Positions 1 through 7,638 of a stretch of 46,639 bases of DNA are shown piece by piece. The DNA comes from Mycobacterium asiaticum (GTDB lineage Bacteria > Actinomycetota > Actinomycetes > Mycobacteriales > Mycobacteriaceae). Each line of letters opens with the position of its first letter. Within the stretch, counting starts at the first letter, position 1. The translations under genes were made by a program, and so were the position numbers. The notes under the pieces were generated by a model. The model was not told where the DNA came from, did no database searches, and saw only the letters and a list, made by a program, of their open reading frames with translations. The stretch is taken from the NCBI RefSeq assembly GCF_001673315.1, contig NZ_LZLQ01000060.1, positions 1 through 46,639 on the forward strand, written 5' to 3'.

Positions 1-28
1 GGTTTCAACGCCGTGCACGTGCCCGAGG
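1..28. other. Apparent micro-inversion inside fadE25 at a 7-bp inverted repeat
   Basis: Read on the plus strand, bases 1-27 encode GFNAVHVPE, the peptide expected to follow NASG in the minus-strand fadE25 product. Bases 22-28 are CCCGAGG, and the expected left partner CCTCGGG begins just outside the window (only GG is visible). The 19 bases at 3-21 therefore look flipped between two 7-bp inverted arms. The inversion keeps length and frame. It could be a real template-switch inversion, a reversible switch, or a fold-back sequencing or assembly error at the edge. Confidence 0.5.
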
Positions 29-197
29 CGTTCAGCGCATCCAGGGCCTCCTGCGGGAACCTGGAGTTCTCGTCGACGTCGGTGGCGTGCGGAGCGATCT
101 CCTTTTCCGCCAGCGCCCGGATCGCGGCCCGCAACTCCTGGTGCTCTTCGGGCAGTTGGAACAGATCGAACGACGGATTTCCGGCCCATCCAGCCAT
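1..197 (-). CDS. fadE25: Acyl-CoA dehydrogenase FadE25, N-terminal fragment (cut by window edge)
   Basis: The minus strand encodes a protein starting MAGWAGNPSFDLFQLPEEHQ, then a stretch rich in acidic residues and ending DALNASG. This matches my memory of the N-terminus of mycobacterial FadE25 (Rv3274c), a cytosolic FAD-dependent acyl-CoA dehydrogenase of beta-oxidation type. Only about 65 residues are in the window, so no active-site residue is visible. The ATG at 197 is preceded by a strong AGGAGG seven bases upstream. The last 9-10 codons (bases 1-28) do not read as expected: the conserved GFNAVHVPE appears on the opposite strand, as described in the adjacent micro-inversion entry. Its neighbour purE is on the same strand, 22 bp upstream of this start. 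Confidence 0.85.
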   Translation of the reverse strand, partial: MAGWAGNPSFDLFQLPEEHQELRAAIRALAEKEIAPHATDVDENSRFPQEALDALNASGTCTALK

Positions 198-219
198 TTT
201 GAGACCTCCTAGTCTCTTG

Positions 220-735
220 CTACTCGCGGGTAACTTTACCCTGCAGCTGTTGTAACGCCGCATCCTTGGCCGCAACCGTCTCGGCCAGCTGATCCTGGAA
301 CGACACCACGCGGGCCCGCAGTTCCGGGTCCGAGGACCCGAGCATCCGCACGGCCAGCAAACCGGCATTGCGGGCGCCACCGATGGACACCGTGGCCACC
401 GGCACCCCGGCCGGCATCTGCACGATCGACAGCAGCGAATCCAGTCCGTCCAGCCGCGCCAGCGGCACCGGCACCCCGATCACCGGCAGCGGCGTCGCCG
501 CGGCGACCATGCCCGGCAAGTGCGCTGCCCCGCCGGCACCGGCGATGATCACCTCGATGCCCCGATCAGCCGCAGTGCGTGCGTAGTCGAACATCACCGC
601 GGGCGTGCGGTGCGCCGACACCACCCGCACCTCGTGCGGGATGTCGAATTCGGCCAGTGCTGCGGCGGCGTCCTGCATCACGGTCCAGTCGCTGTCGCTG
701 CCCATGATCACCCCGACGCGAGGCGCGCTATTCAT
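220..735 (-). CDS. purE: N5-carboxyaminoimidazole ribonucleotide mutase PurE
   Basis: The 171-residue protein is the usual length of a class I PurE. It converts N5-CAIR to CAIR in cytosolic purine biosynthesis. The phosphate and substrate loop GSDSD is at residues 12-16, the catalytic-type histidine lies in SAHRTP (His42), and [10 protein letters not shown] is near residues 67-75. The ATG at 735 is preceded by AGGAGGAG inside the repeat element that separates it from purK. purK lies upstream on the same strand, so the two consecutive pathway steps are cotranscribed. The stop codon is 22 bp from the fadE25 start, so the transcript may continue into fadE25. Confidence 0.96.
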   Translation of the reverse strand: MNSAPRVGVIMGSDSDWTVMQDAAAALAEFDIPHEVRVVSAHRTPAVMFDYARTAADRGIEVIIAGAGGAAHLPGMVAAATPLPVIGVPVPLARLDGLDSLLSIVQMPAGVPVATVSIGGARNAGLLAVRMLGSSDPELRARVVSFQDQLAETVAAKDAALQQLQGKVTRE

Positions 736-836
736 CTAAGCCGCTCCTCCTCATCGCTACGCTCTGCATCGTCATCGGCGTTATTCATCTACGCCGCTCC
801 TCCTCATCGCTACGCTCTGCATCGTCGCCGGCGTGC
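731..836 (-). repeat. MIRU-type tandem repeat (two 53-bp units) at the purK-purE junction
   Basis: The unit starting at 731 recurs at 784 with a 53-bp period and only a few substitutions. The core GAGCGTAGCGATGAGGAGGA on the minus strand resembles the mycobacterial interspersed repetitive unit, which typically carries overlapping start and stop codons and a Shine-Dalgarno. One copy forms the last codons of purK (ending SDEEERRR) and the other supplies the AGGAGGAG of purE. The element therefore acts as a translational relay between the two genes. The family assignment is from memory of MIRU sequences. Confidence 0.75.
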
Positions 837-2050
837 GGATCCCATCCGTCCGTCCACTGCGCGTGCGATAACCAGTGTGCCGCCAGTTCGGCACGTTCCC
901 GCAGCTTGGCGAGGTCTTCGGGCCCGGCCACGTCGGTACCGACAAAGTTGATGTGCCCCACCTTGCGACCGGGACGCTCGGTCTTGCCATACAGGTGCAC
1001 CCGGGCGTCGGGCATCCGGGCAAACAAGTGGTGCATGCGCTCGTCGACACTCATGGTTGGTTCCTGGGCCGCGCCCAGGACATTGGCCATCACGGTCACC
1101 GGCGCCACCGCGTCGGTACCCCCCAGCGGGTAGTCCAGCACCGCTCGCAAGTGCTGCTCGAACTGGCTGGTCAGCGAGCCATCCATGGTCCAGTGTCCAG
1201 AATTGTGCGGCCGCATGGCCAGCTCGTTGATTAGCAACGCACCGTCGGTGGTCTCGAACAGCTCCACGGCGAGCACACCGACCACACCCAGTTCACCGGC
1301 CAGCCGCAGCGCCAGCCGCTGAGCCTCGGCAGCCACTGCCTCGGTCAGTTCCGGTGCCGGGGCGACCACCTGGACGCAGATACCGTCCCGCTGCACGGTT
1401 TCCACCACCGGCCACGCCGCGCCCTGCCCGAACGGCGAGCGCGCCACCAGCGCGGATAGCTCCCGCCGTAGCGCCACCCGTTCCTCCACCAGCGCCGGCA
1501 CCCCACCGGATAGGTAATCGCGGGCGATGTCACGGGCCTGCGCCAGGTCCTGCGCCACCCGCACGCCCCGGCCGTCGTAGCCACCGCGGGCAGCTTTGAC
1601 AACGACCGGGACGCCGACGGTCGCGGCGAATTCATCCAGCTCATCGATGCCGTCGGGGCTCTCGATGCCCAGGTAGCGCGGCACCGGGGCGCCGAGGTCA
1701 GCCAGCCGGCGCCGCATGACGAGCTTGTCCTGGGCGTGCAGCAACGCCTGCGGCGGCGGCGCCACGTTCACACCTTCGGCCACCAGCTTGTCCAGTAGCT
1801 CGGACGGCACGTGCTCGTGGTCGAACGTCAGCACATCGGCCCCGGCCGCCACGCGTCGCAAATCCTCCAGATCGGTGTGCGAGCCCACCACCACGTCGGG
1901 AGCGACCTGCGCGGCGGGCTCGTCGGCGGAGTTAGCCAGCACGCGTAGACTCTGCCCGAGCGCGATGGCGGCCTGATGCGTCATACGGGCCAGTTGACCA
2001 CCGCCAACCATGGCGACAAGCGGGCGACGGGAACTCGGCACGGCAGTCAT
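785..2050 (-). CDS. purK: N5-carboxyaminoimidazole ribonucleotide synthase PurK
   Basis: This ATP-grasp enzyme carboxylates AIR with bicarbonate and ATP, feeding PurE. The product begins MTAVPSSRRPLVAMVGGGQL, with the GGGQLARM nucleotide-binding start, then DHEHVP, KLVMRRRLADLG and the late ATP-grasp signature ELAMRPHNSGHWT. The chosen ATG gives 421 residues, close to family length. An in-frame ATG 60 bp upstream (2110) would add an unconserved leader. No clear Shine-Dalgarno precedes either start. The C-terminus ERSDEEERRR is encoded by the MIRU repeat, which also occurs at the end of M. tuberculosis PurK as I recall it. It is divergent from the GtrA-like gene. Confidence 0.93.
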   Translation of the reverse strand: MTAVPSSRRPLVAMVGGGQLARMTHQAAIALGQSLRVLANSADEPAAQVAPDVVVGSHTDLEDLRRVAAGADVLTFDHEHVPSELLDKLVAEGVNVAPPPQALLHAQDKLVMRRRLADLGAPVPRYLGIESPDGIDELDEFAATVGVPVVVKAARGGYDGRGVRVAQDLAQARDIARDYLSGGVPALVEERVALRRELSALVARSPFGQGAAWPVVETVQRDGICVQVVAPAPELTEAVAAEAQRLALRLAGELGVVGVLAVELFETTDGALLINELAMRPHNSGHWTMDGSLTSQFEQHLRAVLDYPLGGTDAVAPVTVMANVLGAAQEPTMSVDERMHHLFARMPDARVHLYGKTERPGRKVGHINFVGTDVAGPEDLAKLRERAELAAHWLSHAQWTDGWDPHAGDDAERSDEEERRR

Positions 2051-2135
2051 GTTGTCACGACGGCTGACCGGCGTGTTTCCCGGCCATGCTGCCAAATTGT
2101 TATGTACCATTTTGCGTCGCTTTCGAGATCAACCG

Positions 2136-2141
2136 TAGACT
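2136..2141 (+). promoter_or_regulatory. -10 hexamer TAGACT of the GtrA-like gene
   Basis: TAGACT ends 8 nt before the GTG at 2150, and no Shine-Dalgarno is present. This is the layout of a leaderless transcript and supports that start. Confidence 0.45.
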
Positions 2142-2149
2142 GGCGTGCT

Positions 2150-2833
2150 GTGTCCTTTGCCGATGCCACAATTGCGCGCCTCCCCGGGGTAATTCAGCCC
2201 TTTGCGATGCGCCACCACGAGCTGATCAAATTCGCCATCGTCGGCGGCACCACTTTCATCGTTGATTCAGTGATTTTCTACACACTGAAGCTCACGATTC
2301 TCGAGCCGAAACCCGTCACCGCCAAGGTGATCGCCGGCATCGTCGCGGTAATTGCGTCCTATGTGCTGAATCGGGAATGGAGCTTCCGGGACCGCGGTGG
2401 CCGCGAACGTCACCACGAAGCATTGCTGTTCTTCGCGTTCAGCGGCGTGGGCGTGCTTTTGAGCATGGCTCCGCTGTGGTTTTCCAGCTACGTGCTGGAG
2501 CTGCGGGTGCCGCACGTGTCGTTGGCCGTGGAAAACCTGGCCGACTTCCTCTCGGCCTACATCATCGGGAACCTGCTGCAGATGGCGTTCCGGTTCTGGG
2601 CCTTCCGTCGCTGGGTGTTCCCCGACCAGTTCGCGCGCAACCCGGACAAGGCGCTGGAATCCGCGCTTACCGCAGGTGGCATCGCCGAGGTATTCGAGGA
2701 CGCGATAGAGGATGGCTTCAAGGACAGCAACGTGACCCTGCTGCGGTCGTGGCGCAATAGGGCCGGCAGCGGACGGGGTCAGCTGGGCCGGGCGCGAGGG
2801 TCTTCTGAAGACCCGGTGTCGAAGACTTCGTGA
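2150..2833 (+). CDS. GtrA-like integral membrane protein (Rv3277 type)
   Basis: The protein has four hydrophobic segments, the first in KFAIVGGTTFIVDSVIFYTL, the second around TAKVIAGIVAVIASYVLNRE, and two more before the MAFRFWAFRRWVFP region. This is the pattern of GtrA family proteins (PF04138), which often act with polyprenyl-linked sugar transfer across the membrane. The FRFWAFRRWVFP motif after the last helix is typical. A charged C-terminal tail of about 60 residues follows. The start is uncertain: GTG 2150 fits a leaderless transcript, and ATG 2207 is the next candidate. Its 3' end overlaps the convergent PH-domain gene by 55 bp. The specific lipid-sugar substrate cannot be told from sequence. 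Confidence 0.85.
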   Translation: MSFADATIARLPGVIQPFAMRHHELIKFAIVGGTTFIVDSVIFYTLKLTILEPKPVTAKVIAGIVAVIASYVLNREWSFRDRGGRERHHEALLFFAFSGVGVLLSMAPLWFSSYVLELRVPHVSLAVENLADFLSAYIIGNLLQMAFRFWAFRRWVFPDQFARNPDKALESALTAGGIAEVFEDAIEDGFKDSNVTLLRSWRNRAGSGRGQLGRARGSSEDPVSKTS

Positions 2834-3306
2834 TAGAGCAGCGCATGCACCTCGCGCAGGCGCGGAATGTTGGAGAATTCCAGCGGATCTTGTGACGCTG
2901 ACTCGATAATCAGCGTCCCGGTCCGAAAGACCCGTTCGAAAATGCGGTCCCGGAACTCCACGCTGTTGATCCGGGCCAGCGGAATGTCGATGCCGCTGCG
3001 GGTCAGCACGCCGTGCCGGTACATCACCCGGCGGTTGGTCACCACAAAATGAGTGGTGAGCCAGCTCAGGAGCGGCCACACGGTGACCCAGCCGATGATC
3101 ACCAGCCAGATGCCCCAGACCACCCCGTGCAGGATCTTCTTCGCCATCGGCTGCCACTGGGTGGATTCGACGAAACCTGACCCGAGGGCAGCCAGGCCGG
3201 TCAACAGGATCAATGCCAGGACCGGCAGGATCAGCCGCTTCCAGTGCGGGTGGCGATGCAAGACCACTTTCTCGCCCGCGGCCAGGGCATTGTCCGGATA
3301 GCTCAT
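2779..3306 (-). CDS. PH-domain membrane protein (Rv3278c type)
   Basis: The 175-residue protein starts MSYPDNALAAGEKVVLHRHP. Two hydrophobic segments follow (about residues 25-45 and 60-82), then a bacterial PH-like domain (bPH2/YdbS type) with the segment VTNRRVMYRHGVLTRSGIDI and later ARINSVEFRDRIFERVFRTG. Such proteins sit in the membrane with the PH fold facing the cytosol, and their role is unknown. It is encoded just downstream of birA on the same strand. Its 3' end overlaps the GtrA-like gene tail to tail. Confidence 0.85.
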   Translation of the reverse strand: MSYPDNALAAGEKVVLHRHPHWKRLILPVLALILLTGLAALGSGFVESTQWQPMAKKILHGVVWGIWLVIIGWVTVWPLLSWLTTHFVVTNRRVMYRHGVLTRSGIDIPLARINSVEFRDRIFERVFRTGTLIIESASQDPLEFSNIPRLREVHALLYHEVFDTGSSEDPRARPS

Positions 3307-3312
3307 GACGTG

Positions 3313-3318
3313 ACCTTA
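3313..3318 (-). promoter_or_regulatory. -10 hexamer TAAGGT of the PH-domain gene
   Basis: On the minus strand TAAGGT is followed by six bases and then the ATG at 3306, with no ribosome-binding site. This fits a leaderless start. Confidence 0.45.
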
Positions 3319-3347
3319 ATCCGAGGTGCGGATTCGCAGCGCAGTCT

Positions 3348-4175
3348 TCAGCGCAAATGCACGACGTCGCCCGCGGATACCACCACGGTCCGACCCGATC
3401 TGCTCTCGTCGGCGGGATCCCACGTTTCCAGGCACAACCGGCCATGGTCGTCGATGTCGCGGGCGATGCCGACCAGTGCCTGGCCGCCCGGCAACTCGGC
3501 GCGCACCCGGGAGCCGATGGTCAGGCTGCGGGCCCGGTATTCATTGGCCAGCTGGGGGTCGGCACCACCCGCGGCGCGCCAGGCGGTGATGCGGTCCCCG
3601 AGTTCCCGCAGCAGCCGGCAGACCAGCACATCGCGGTCGGGATGCTCGACGCCCTGGTCAAGCAGCGATGTGGCACCGGTCCCTTCGATGTCTTCGGGAG
3701 CCTCGGTCACGTTGAGTCCCACCCCCACCACCGCGAACGGCTGCGCGACCTCGGCGAGGATCCCGGCCAGCTTGCCGCCACCGGCCAGCACGTCGTTGGG
3801 CCACTTCAGGCCCGCTTCGACGGTGCTGACGCCCGCCACCGAGTCGACGACGGCCAGACCCGTCGCCAAGGTCAGCCAGCCCCAGCCCGCGGTCGCAATG
3901 TCGTCGACCCGCACACCTACCGACAACGTGATCTGCGCCCGGGGCGACGCCGACCAACCGCGGCCGTGCCGTCCCCGCCCGGCGGTCTGGTGCTCGGCGA
4001 TCAACACCGCGCCGTCGATGTCGGCGCCGGACGACGCCCGCGCGAGCAGGTCGGCGTTGGTGGAACCCGTTTGCGCAACGATGTCGAGTTGCCGCCAGTA
4101 CGACGACTCGCCGATCACCCCGGCGCGCAGTGCGGCCTCGTCGAGCGGCGGCCGGAGCTGATCGCGGTCGGTCAT
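3348..4175 (-). CDS. birA: Biotin--[acetyl-CoA carboxylase] ligase BirA
   Basis: The enzyme activates biotin with ATP and transfers it to the biotin carrier lysine, here that of AccA3 encoded about 8 kb away. The 275-residue product has TGSTN (36-40), the biotinyl-AMP loop GRGRHGRGW (67-75) and KWPND (124-128) with the catalytic lysine, then a small C-terminal domain ending VVSAGDVVHLR. It lacks an N-terminal DNA-binding helix-turn-helix, so it is a monofunctional (class I) ligase and not a repressor. It lies between the PH-domain gene and the FAD dehydrogenase on the same strand, 9 bp from the FAD gene stop. Confidence 0.95.
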   Translation of the reverse strand: MTDRDQLRPPLDEAALRAGVIGESSYWRQLDIVAQTGSTNADLLARASSGADIDGAVLIAEHQTAGRGRHGRGWSASPRAQITLSVGVRVDDIATAGWGWLTLATGLAVVDSVAGVSTVEAGLKWPNDVLAGGGKLAGILAEVAQPFAVVGVGLNVTEAPEDIEGTGATSLLDQGVEHPDRDVLVCRLLRELGDRITAWRAAGGADPQLANEYRARSLTIGSRVRAELPGGQALVGIARDIDDHGRLCLETWDPADESRSGRTVVVSAGDVVHLR

Positions 4176-4181
4176 CCGCCC

Positions 4182-4187
4182 AGCTTA
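4182..4187 (-). promoter_or_regulatory. -10 hexamer TAAGCT of birA
   Basis: TAAGCT on the minus strand is six bases before the birA ATG at 4175 and overlaps the stop region of the upstream FAD dehydrogenase gene. It gives birA its own leaderless-type promoter. Confidence 0.45.
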
Positions 4188-5765
4188 AAGATTCGCCGCG
4201 GGCACCAGCATGTCCCGCACCGCCAAATGACTGAACAGCATGCTGGTACCGATCGGGTTGCCGCCACCGGGATATGCGGTGCCGCTGGGTGCTGCCATGG
4301 TGTTGCCCGCCGCATACAGGCCGGGGATCGGGTCGCCCGACCGGTCCAGCACCCGCGCGGCTGAGTCGGTGCGCAGCCCGCCCTTGGTGCCCAGATCCGA
4401 AATGCCGAACGCCGCGGCGTGAAACGGCGGCCGGTCTATCGGCACCAACGGGGACGCGCCGCCGGAGAACGCGCGGTCGAAGGCCTCGTCGCCGCGGCCG
4501 AAGTCTTCGTCGACGCCGGCGGCGGCGAAGCGGTTGAATCGGGTTACCGTCGCCACCAGCCGATCACCTGACACACCGATCTTGGCGGCCAACTCGGGCA
4601 GCGTGTCGGCGGTGTGCCACAACCCCGCGTCCACATACTTCTGCGTTTCCACGATGGGGACGTTCGCGGCCTTGACCGGCGGCACCTCGCCTTCTCGGTC
4701 GTCGTAGATCATCCAGTAAGGCAACGTCATCGAACCGTCCTGCAGTTGCGCGATGATCTCGCGGCCGGCGCGGTCGTAGGCCCGGGATTCGTTGACGAAC
4801 CGGTTGCCATGCTGGTTGACGAAGATGCCCCCGGTGAACCACAGCGCAAAGGCCGAGCGGCCGTCGGGATGGGTCATGCCCGGTGACCACCACGCCTGAT
4901 CGAGCAGGTCGGTGTCGGCGCCCGCCGCGATGCCGGCCTGCAACGCCTGGCCGCGGCTGCCGGGGCAGCCCATGGTGTTCCGCGCGACGCCCGGGACGCC
5001 GTACTGGCGGCGCAGGTCGTCGTTGCTCTCGAAGCCCCCGGCCGCGAGCAGCACACCCAGCCGGGTCCGGATCGCGGTGCGTCGGCCGTCGTTCTCGACG
5101 ACGGCACCCACCACCTTCCCGTCGTCGAGGACGAGTTCGATCAACGCCGTGTCGCGGCGCAACGTGGCGTTCGGGTACCGGCCGATGGCTTTGAGGAACC
5201 GCGCAATCAGGGCCCGTCCGCCGATGTAGTAGTCGGGCGGGGTGGGCGCGCCGAGCCGCTCGGTGTCCAGCGGCCCGCGGATTGCGTCCCGCAGTTCCGG
5301 CGCGGCGGCCACCTTCAAAGGTTTGGCCGCGATGTGTCGCTGGCCGTCCAACCGGGCCTTCGGAGCCTTGCCGTAATAGTCCGGCCACGGCAGCGGGACG
5401 AATTTGATCTCCGGGTCCTGCTCGAGATATTCGATCAGCGGGGCGCCGCCGCGGACGAACGTTTCCTGCAGCTCGCGGGGAGTACGGTCGCCGACCACGG
5501 CGTGGTAGTAGGTGAGCGCGTCGTCGATGGTGTCTTCGAGACCGCCCCAGTTGCCGGCGCGGATCAGCACCGGATTGCACGGGAACCACACCCCGCCACC
5601 GCCCGAGTAGGCGGTGGTGCCGCCGAACTTGTCGGTGGCCTCGACGAGCAGCACGTCAAGGCCCTCCCGGGCCGCTGTATACGCGCCGGTGACACCTCCG
5701 CCGCCAGAACCGGCCACCAGCACGTCGTGTTCTTCGGTCCACTCCACGGCCATACCGGCGCCCAT
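4185..5765 (-). CDS. FAD-binding dehydrogenase, 3-ketosteroid-delta1-dehydrogenase/Rv0785-like
   Basis: The 526-residue flavoprotein has an N-terminal dinucleotide fold (GSGGGGVTG at 19-27, ending at Glu42 in LLVEATDKFGGTTAYSGG). A substrate domain follows, with FAD-contacting motifs GGFESND and AAGNTMAAPSGTAYPGGGNP near the C-terminus. This is the FAD_binding_2 (fumarate reductase/KstD) superfamily, and the closest protein I recall is M. tuberculosis Rv0785. The terminal Tyr and Gly pattern resembles KstD, so a steroid or other ring substrate is possible but unproven. ATG 5765 has TAGTCT six bases upstream, and an internal ATG at 5753 is the alternative. It is divergent from accD5 with a 73-bp gap and is not at this locus in H37Rv as I remember it. 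Confidence 0.85.
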   Translation of the reverse strand: MGAGMAVEWTEEHDVLVAGSGGGGVTGAYTAAREGLDVLLVEATDKFGGTTAYSGGGGVWFPCNPVLIRAGNWGGLEDTIDDALTYYHAVVGDRTPRELQETFVRGGAPLIEYLEQDPEIKFVPLPWPDYYGKAPKARLDGQRHIAAKPLKVAAAPELRDAIRGPLDTERLGAPTPPDYYIGGRALIARFLKAIGRYPNATLRRDTALIELVLDDGKVVGAVVENDGRRTAIRTRLGVLLAAGGFESNDDLRRQYGVPGVARNTMGCPGSRGQALQAGIAAGADTDLLDQAWWSPGMTHPDGRSAFALWFTGGIFVNQHGNRFVNESRAYDRAGREIIAQLQDGSMTLPYWMIYDDREGEVPPVKAANVPIVETQKYVDAGLWHTADTLPELAAKIGVSGDRLVATVTRFNRFAAAGVDEDFGRGDEAFDRAFSGGASPLVPIDRPPFHAAAFGISDLGTKGGLRTDSAARVLDRSGDPIPGLYAAGNTMAAPSGTAYPGGGNPIGTSMLFSHLAVRDMLVPAANL

Positions 5766-5771
5766 CAGCGG

Positions 5772-5777
5772 AGACTA
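5772..5777 (-). promoter_or_regulatory. -10 hexamer TAGTCT of the FAD dehydrogenase gene
   Basis: TAGTCT is followed by six bases and the ATG at 5765 on the minus strand. It is a leaderless-type promoter that decides the start. Confidence 0.45.
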
Positions 5778-5794
5778 CTTAAGGACTCGTTAAG
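5778..5794. promoter_or_regulatory. Inverted repeat CTTAA-N7-TTAAG in the divergent accD5 promoter region
   Basis: The 17-bp dyad lies between the two divergent -10 elements, immediately beside that of the FAD dehydrogenase gene. That is a natural position for an operator controlling both genes. No regulator can be named from the sequence. Confidence 0.3.
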
Positions 5795-5824
5795 GGCGTG
5801 CGAAGGGTCCCTGGCCCTTGCCGA

Positions 5825-5830
5825 TAACAT
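5825..5830 (+). promoter_or_regulatory. -10 hexamer TAACAT of accD5
   Basis: TAACAT ends eight bases before the ATG at 5839, with no Shine-Dalgarno between. This fits a leaderless accD5 message. Confidence 0.45.
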
Positions 5831-5838
5831 CGACTCCC

Positions 5839-7479
5839 ATGACAAGCGTTACCGACCACACCGCAGAGCCGGCCGCCGAACACACCATCGATATCCACAC
5901 CACCGCAGGCAAGCTGGCGGAACTGCACAAGCGCCGGGAGGAGTCGCTGCACCCGGTCGGTGAGGCCGCCGTCGACAAGGTCCACGCCAAGGGCAAGTTG
6001 ACGGCGCGGGAGCGCATCACCGCGCTGCTGGACGAGGATTCGTTCGTCGAGCTCGACGCGCTGGCCAAGCACCGCAGTACCAACTTCGGGCTGGAGAAGA
6101 ACCGTCCGGTTGGCGACGGTGTGGTCACCGGCTACGGCACCATCGACGGCCGCGACGTGTGCATTTTCAGCCAGGACGCCACGGTGTTCGGCGGCAGCCT
6201 CGGCGAGGTGTACGGCGAAAAGATCGTCAAGGTCCAGGAATTGGCGATCAAGACCGGCCGCCCGCTGATCGGGATCAACGACGGTGCCGGAGCCCGCATC
6301 CAGGAGGGTGTCGTCTCGCTCGGCCTTTACAGCCGGATCTTCCGCAACAACATCCTGGCGTCCGGCGTCATCCCGCAGATCTCGCTGATCATGGGCGCCG
6401 CGGCCGGCGGGCACGTCTACTCCCCGGCCCTGACCGACTTCGTGATCATGGTCGACCAGACCAGCCAGATGTTCATCACTGGACCCGACGTCATCAAGAC
6501 CGTCACCGGCGAGGACGTCACCATGGAGGAACTCGGTGGCGCCCACACCCACATGGCGAAGTCGGGCACGTTGCACTATGTCGCGTCGGGCGAGCAGGAC
6601 GCCTTCGAGTATGTGCGCGATCTGCTCAGCTACCTGCCCCCTAACAACGCCACCGACGCGCCGCGGGAACCGGCTCCGCTGCCGGTCGGGGCCATCGAAG
6701 ACAACCTCACCGATGAAGACCTCGAGCTGGACACGCTGATCCCGGATTCGCCCAACCAGCCCTACGACATCCACGAGGTGATCACCCGCATCCTCGACGA
6801 GGACGAGTTCCTGGAGATACAAGCGGGTTACGCCCAGAACATCGTGGTCGGGTTCGGGCGCGTCGACGGTCGCCCAGTGGGCATCGTGGCCAACCAGCCC
6901 ACGCACTTCGCCGGTTGCCTGGACATCAACGCCTCGGAGAAAGCAGCCCGCTTCGTGCGGACCTGCGACTGCTTCAACATCCCGATCGTGATGCTCGTCG
7001 ACGTCCCGGGCTTCCTGCCCGGCACCGGTCAGGAATACAACGGGATCATCCGGCGAGGCGCCAAACTGCTCTACGCCTACGGCGAGGCCACCGTCCCGAA
7101 GATCACCGTCATCACCCGCAAGGCCTACGGCGGTGCCTACTGCGTCATGGGTTCCAAGGACATGGGATGCGACGTCAACCTGGCCTGGCCGACGGCTCAA
7201 ATCGCGGTGATGGGCGCCTCGGGTGCGGTCGGGTTCGTCTACCGGCAGAAGCTCAAGGAAGCGGCCCAAGCCGGCGAGGACGTCGAGGCGCTGCGCTTGC
7301 AGCTGCAGCAGGAGTACGAGGACACGCTGGTCAACCCCTATATCGCTGCTGAACGCGGGTATGTGGACGCGGTGATCCCGCCGTCGTACACACGGGGGTA
7401 CATCGGGACGGCGCTGCGTCTGCTGGAACGCAAGATCGCTCAGTTGCCGCCGAAGAAGCATGGGAACATACCCCTGTGA
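5839..7479 (+). CDS. accD5: Acyl-CoA carboxylase beta subunit AccD5 (carboxyltransferase)
   Basis: AccD5 is the carboxyltransferase that passes CO2 from biotin on AccA3 to propionyl-CoA (and acetyl-CoA), giving methylmalonyl-CoA for methyl-branched lipids. The 546-residue protein matches M. tuberculosis AccD5 nearly end to end as I recall it. Visible motifs include [30 protein letters not shown], the oxyanion-type glycines in [14 protein letters not shown], and the second-half [20 protein letters not shown] and [12 protein letters not shown]. The start at MTSVTD agrees with the homologue, and a longer in-frame start at 5818 is unsupported. Its stop overlaps a repeat array and a small ORF (GTGA) leading to accE5. 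Confidence 0.97.
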   Translation: MTSVTDHTAEPAAEHTIDIHTTAGKLAELHKRREESLHPVGEAAVDKVHAKGKLTARERITALLDEDSFVELDALAKHRSTNFGLEKNRPVGDGVVTGYGTIDGRDVCIFSQDATVFGGSLGEVYGEKIVKVQELAIKTGRPLIGINDGAGARIQEGVVSLGLYSRIFRNNILASGVIPQISLIMGAAAGGHVYSPALTDFVIMVDQTSQMFITGPDVIKTVTGEDVTMEELGGAHTHMAKSGTLHYVASGEQDAFEYVRDLLSYLPPNNATDAPREPAPLPVGAIEDNLTDEDLELDTLIPDSPNQPYDIHEVITRILDEDEFLEIQAGYAQNIVVGFGRVDGRPVGIVANQPTHFAGCLDINASEKAARFVRTCDCFNIPIVMLVDVPGFLPGTGQEYNGIIRRGAKLLYAYGEATVPKITVITRKAYGGAYCVMGSKDMGCDVNLAWPTAQIAVMGASGAVGFVYRQKLKEAAQAGEDVEALRLQLQQEYEDTLVNPYIAAERGYVDAVIPPSYTRGYIGTALRLLERKIAQLPPKKHGNIPL

Positions 7480-7511
7480 GTCGAGTGAGCGGAACGAACG
7501 ACAGTGAGTGA
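7476..7511 (+). CDS. Putative leader ORF 1 in the accD5-accE5 repeat (11 aa)
   Basis: The GTG at 7476 overlaps the accD5 stop as GTGA. It encodes [11 protein letters not shown] followed by TGA. The stop lies within the eight bases GTGAGTGA, where the next ORF starts. No Shine-Dalgarno is present, so it would be translated only by ribosomes terminating on accD5. It may have no function as a peptide. Confidence 0.3.
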   Translation: MSRVSGTNDSE

Positions 7512-7638
7512 CGGGAACGAGACGAACGATGCAACTTCTGTGAGTCGAGTGAGCGGAACGAGCACAGCGAGTGACGGGAACGAGACGAACGATGCAGCCC
7601 CTGTGAGTCGAGTGAGCGGAACGAACGACAGTGAGTGA
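7504..7638 (+). CDS. Putative leader ORF 2 in the accD5-accE5 repeat (44 aa)
   Basis: Starting at GTG 7504, the frame reads [18 protein letters not shown] and continues through two repeat units as alternating VSDGNETN- and VSRVSGT-like blocks. It stops at 7636-7638, inside the GTGAGTGA that begins accE5 at 7631. It corresponds to the repeat-encoded N-terminal extension of M. tuberculosis AccE5, here cut off by a frame change. The eight-base overlap suggests coupled re-initiation. Confidence 0.35.
   Translation: MSDGNETNDATSVSRVSGTSTASDGNETNDAAPVSRVSGTNDSE

Noticed and set aside
2267..3445. 392-codon minus-strand frame across the GtrA-like and PH-domain genes
   Set aside because: It covers two well-supported genes in a different frame and has no domain.
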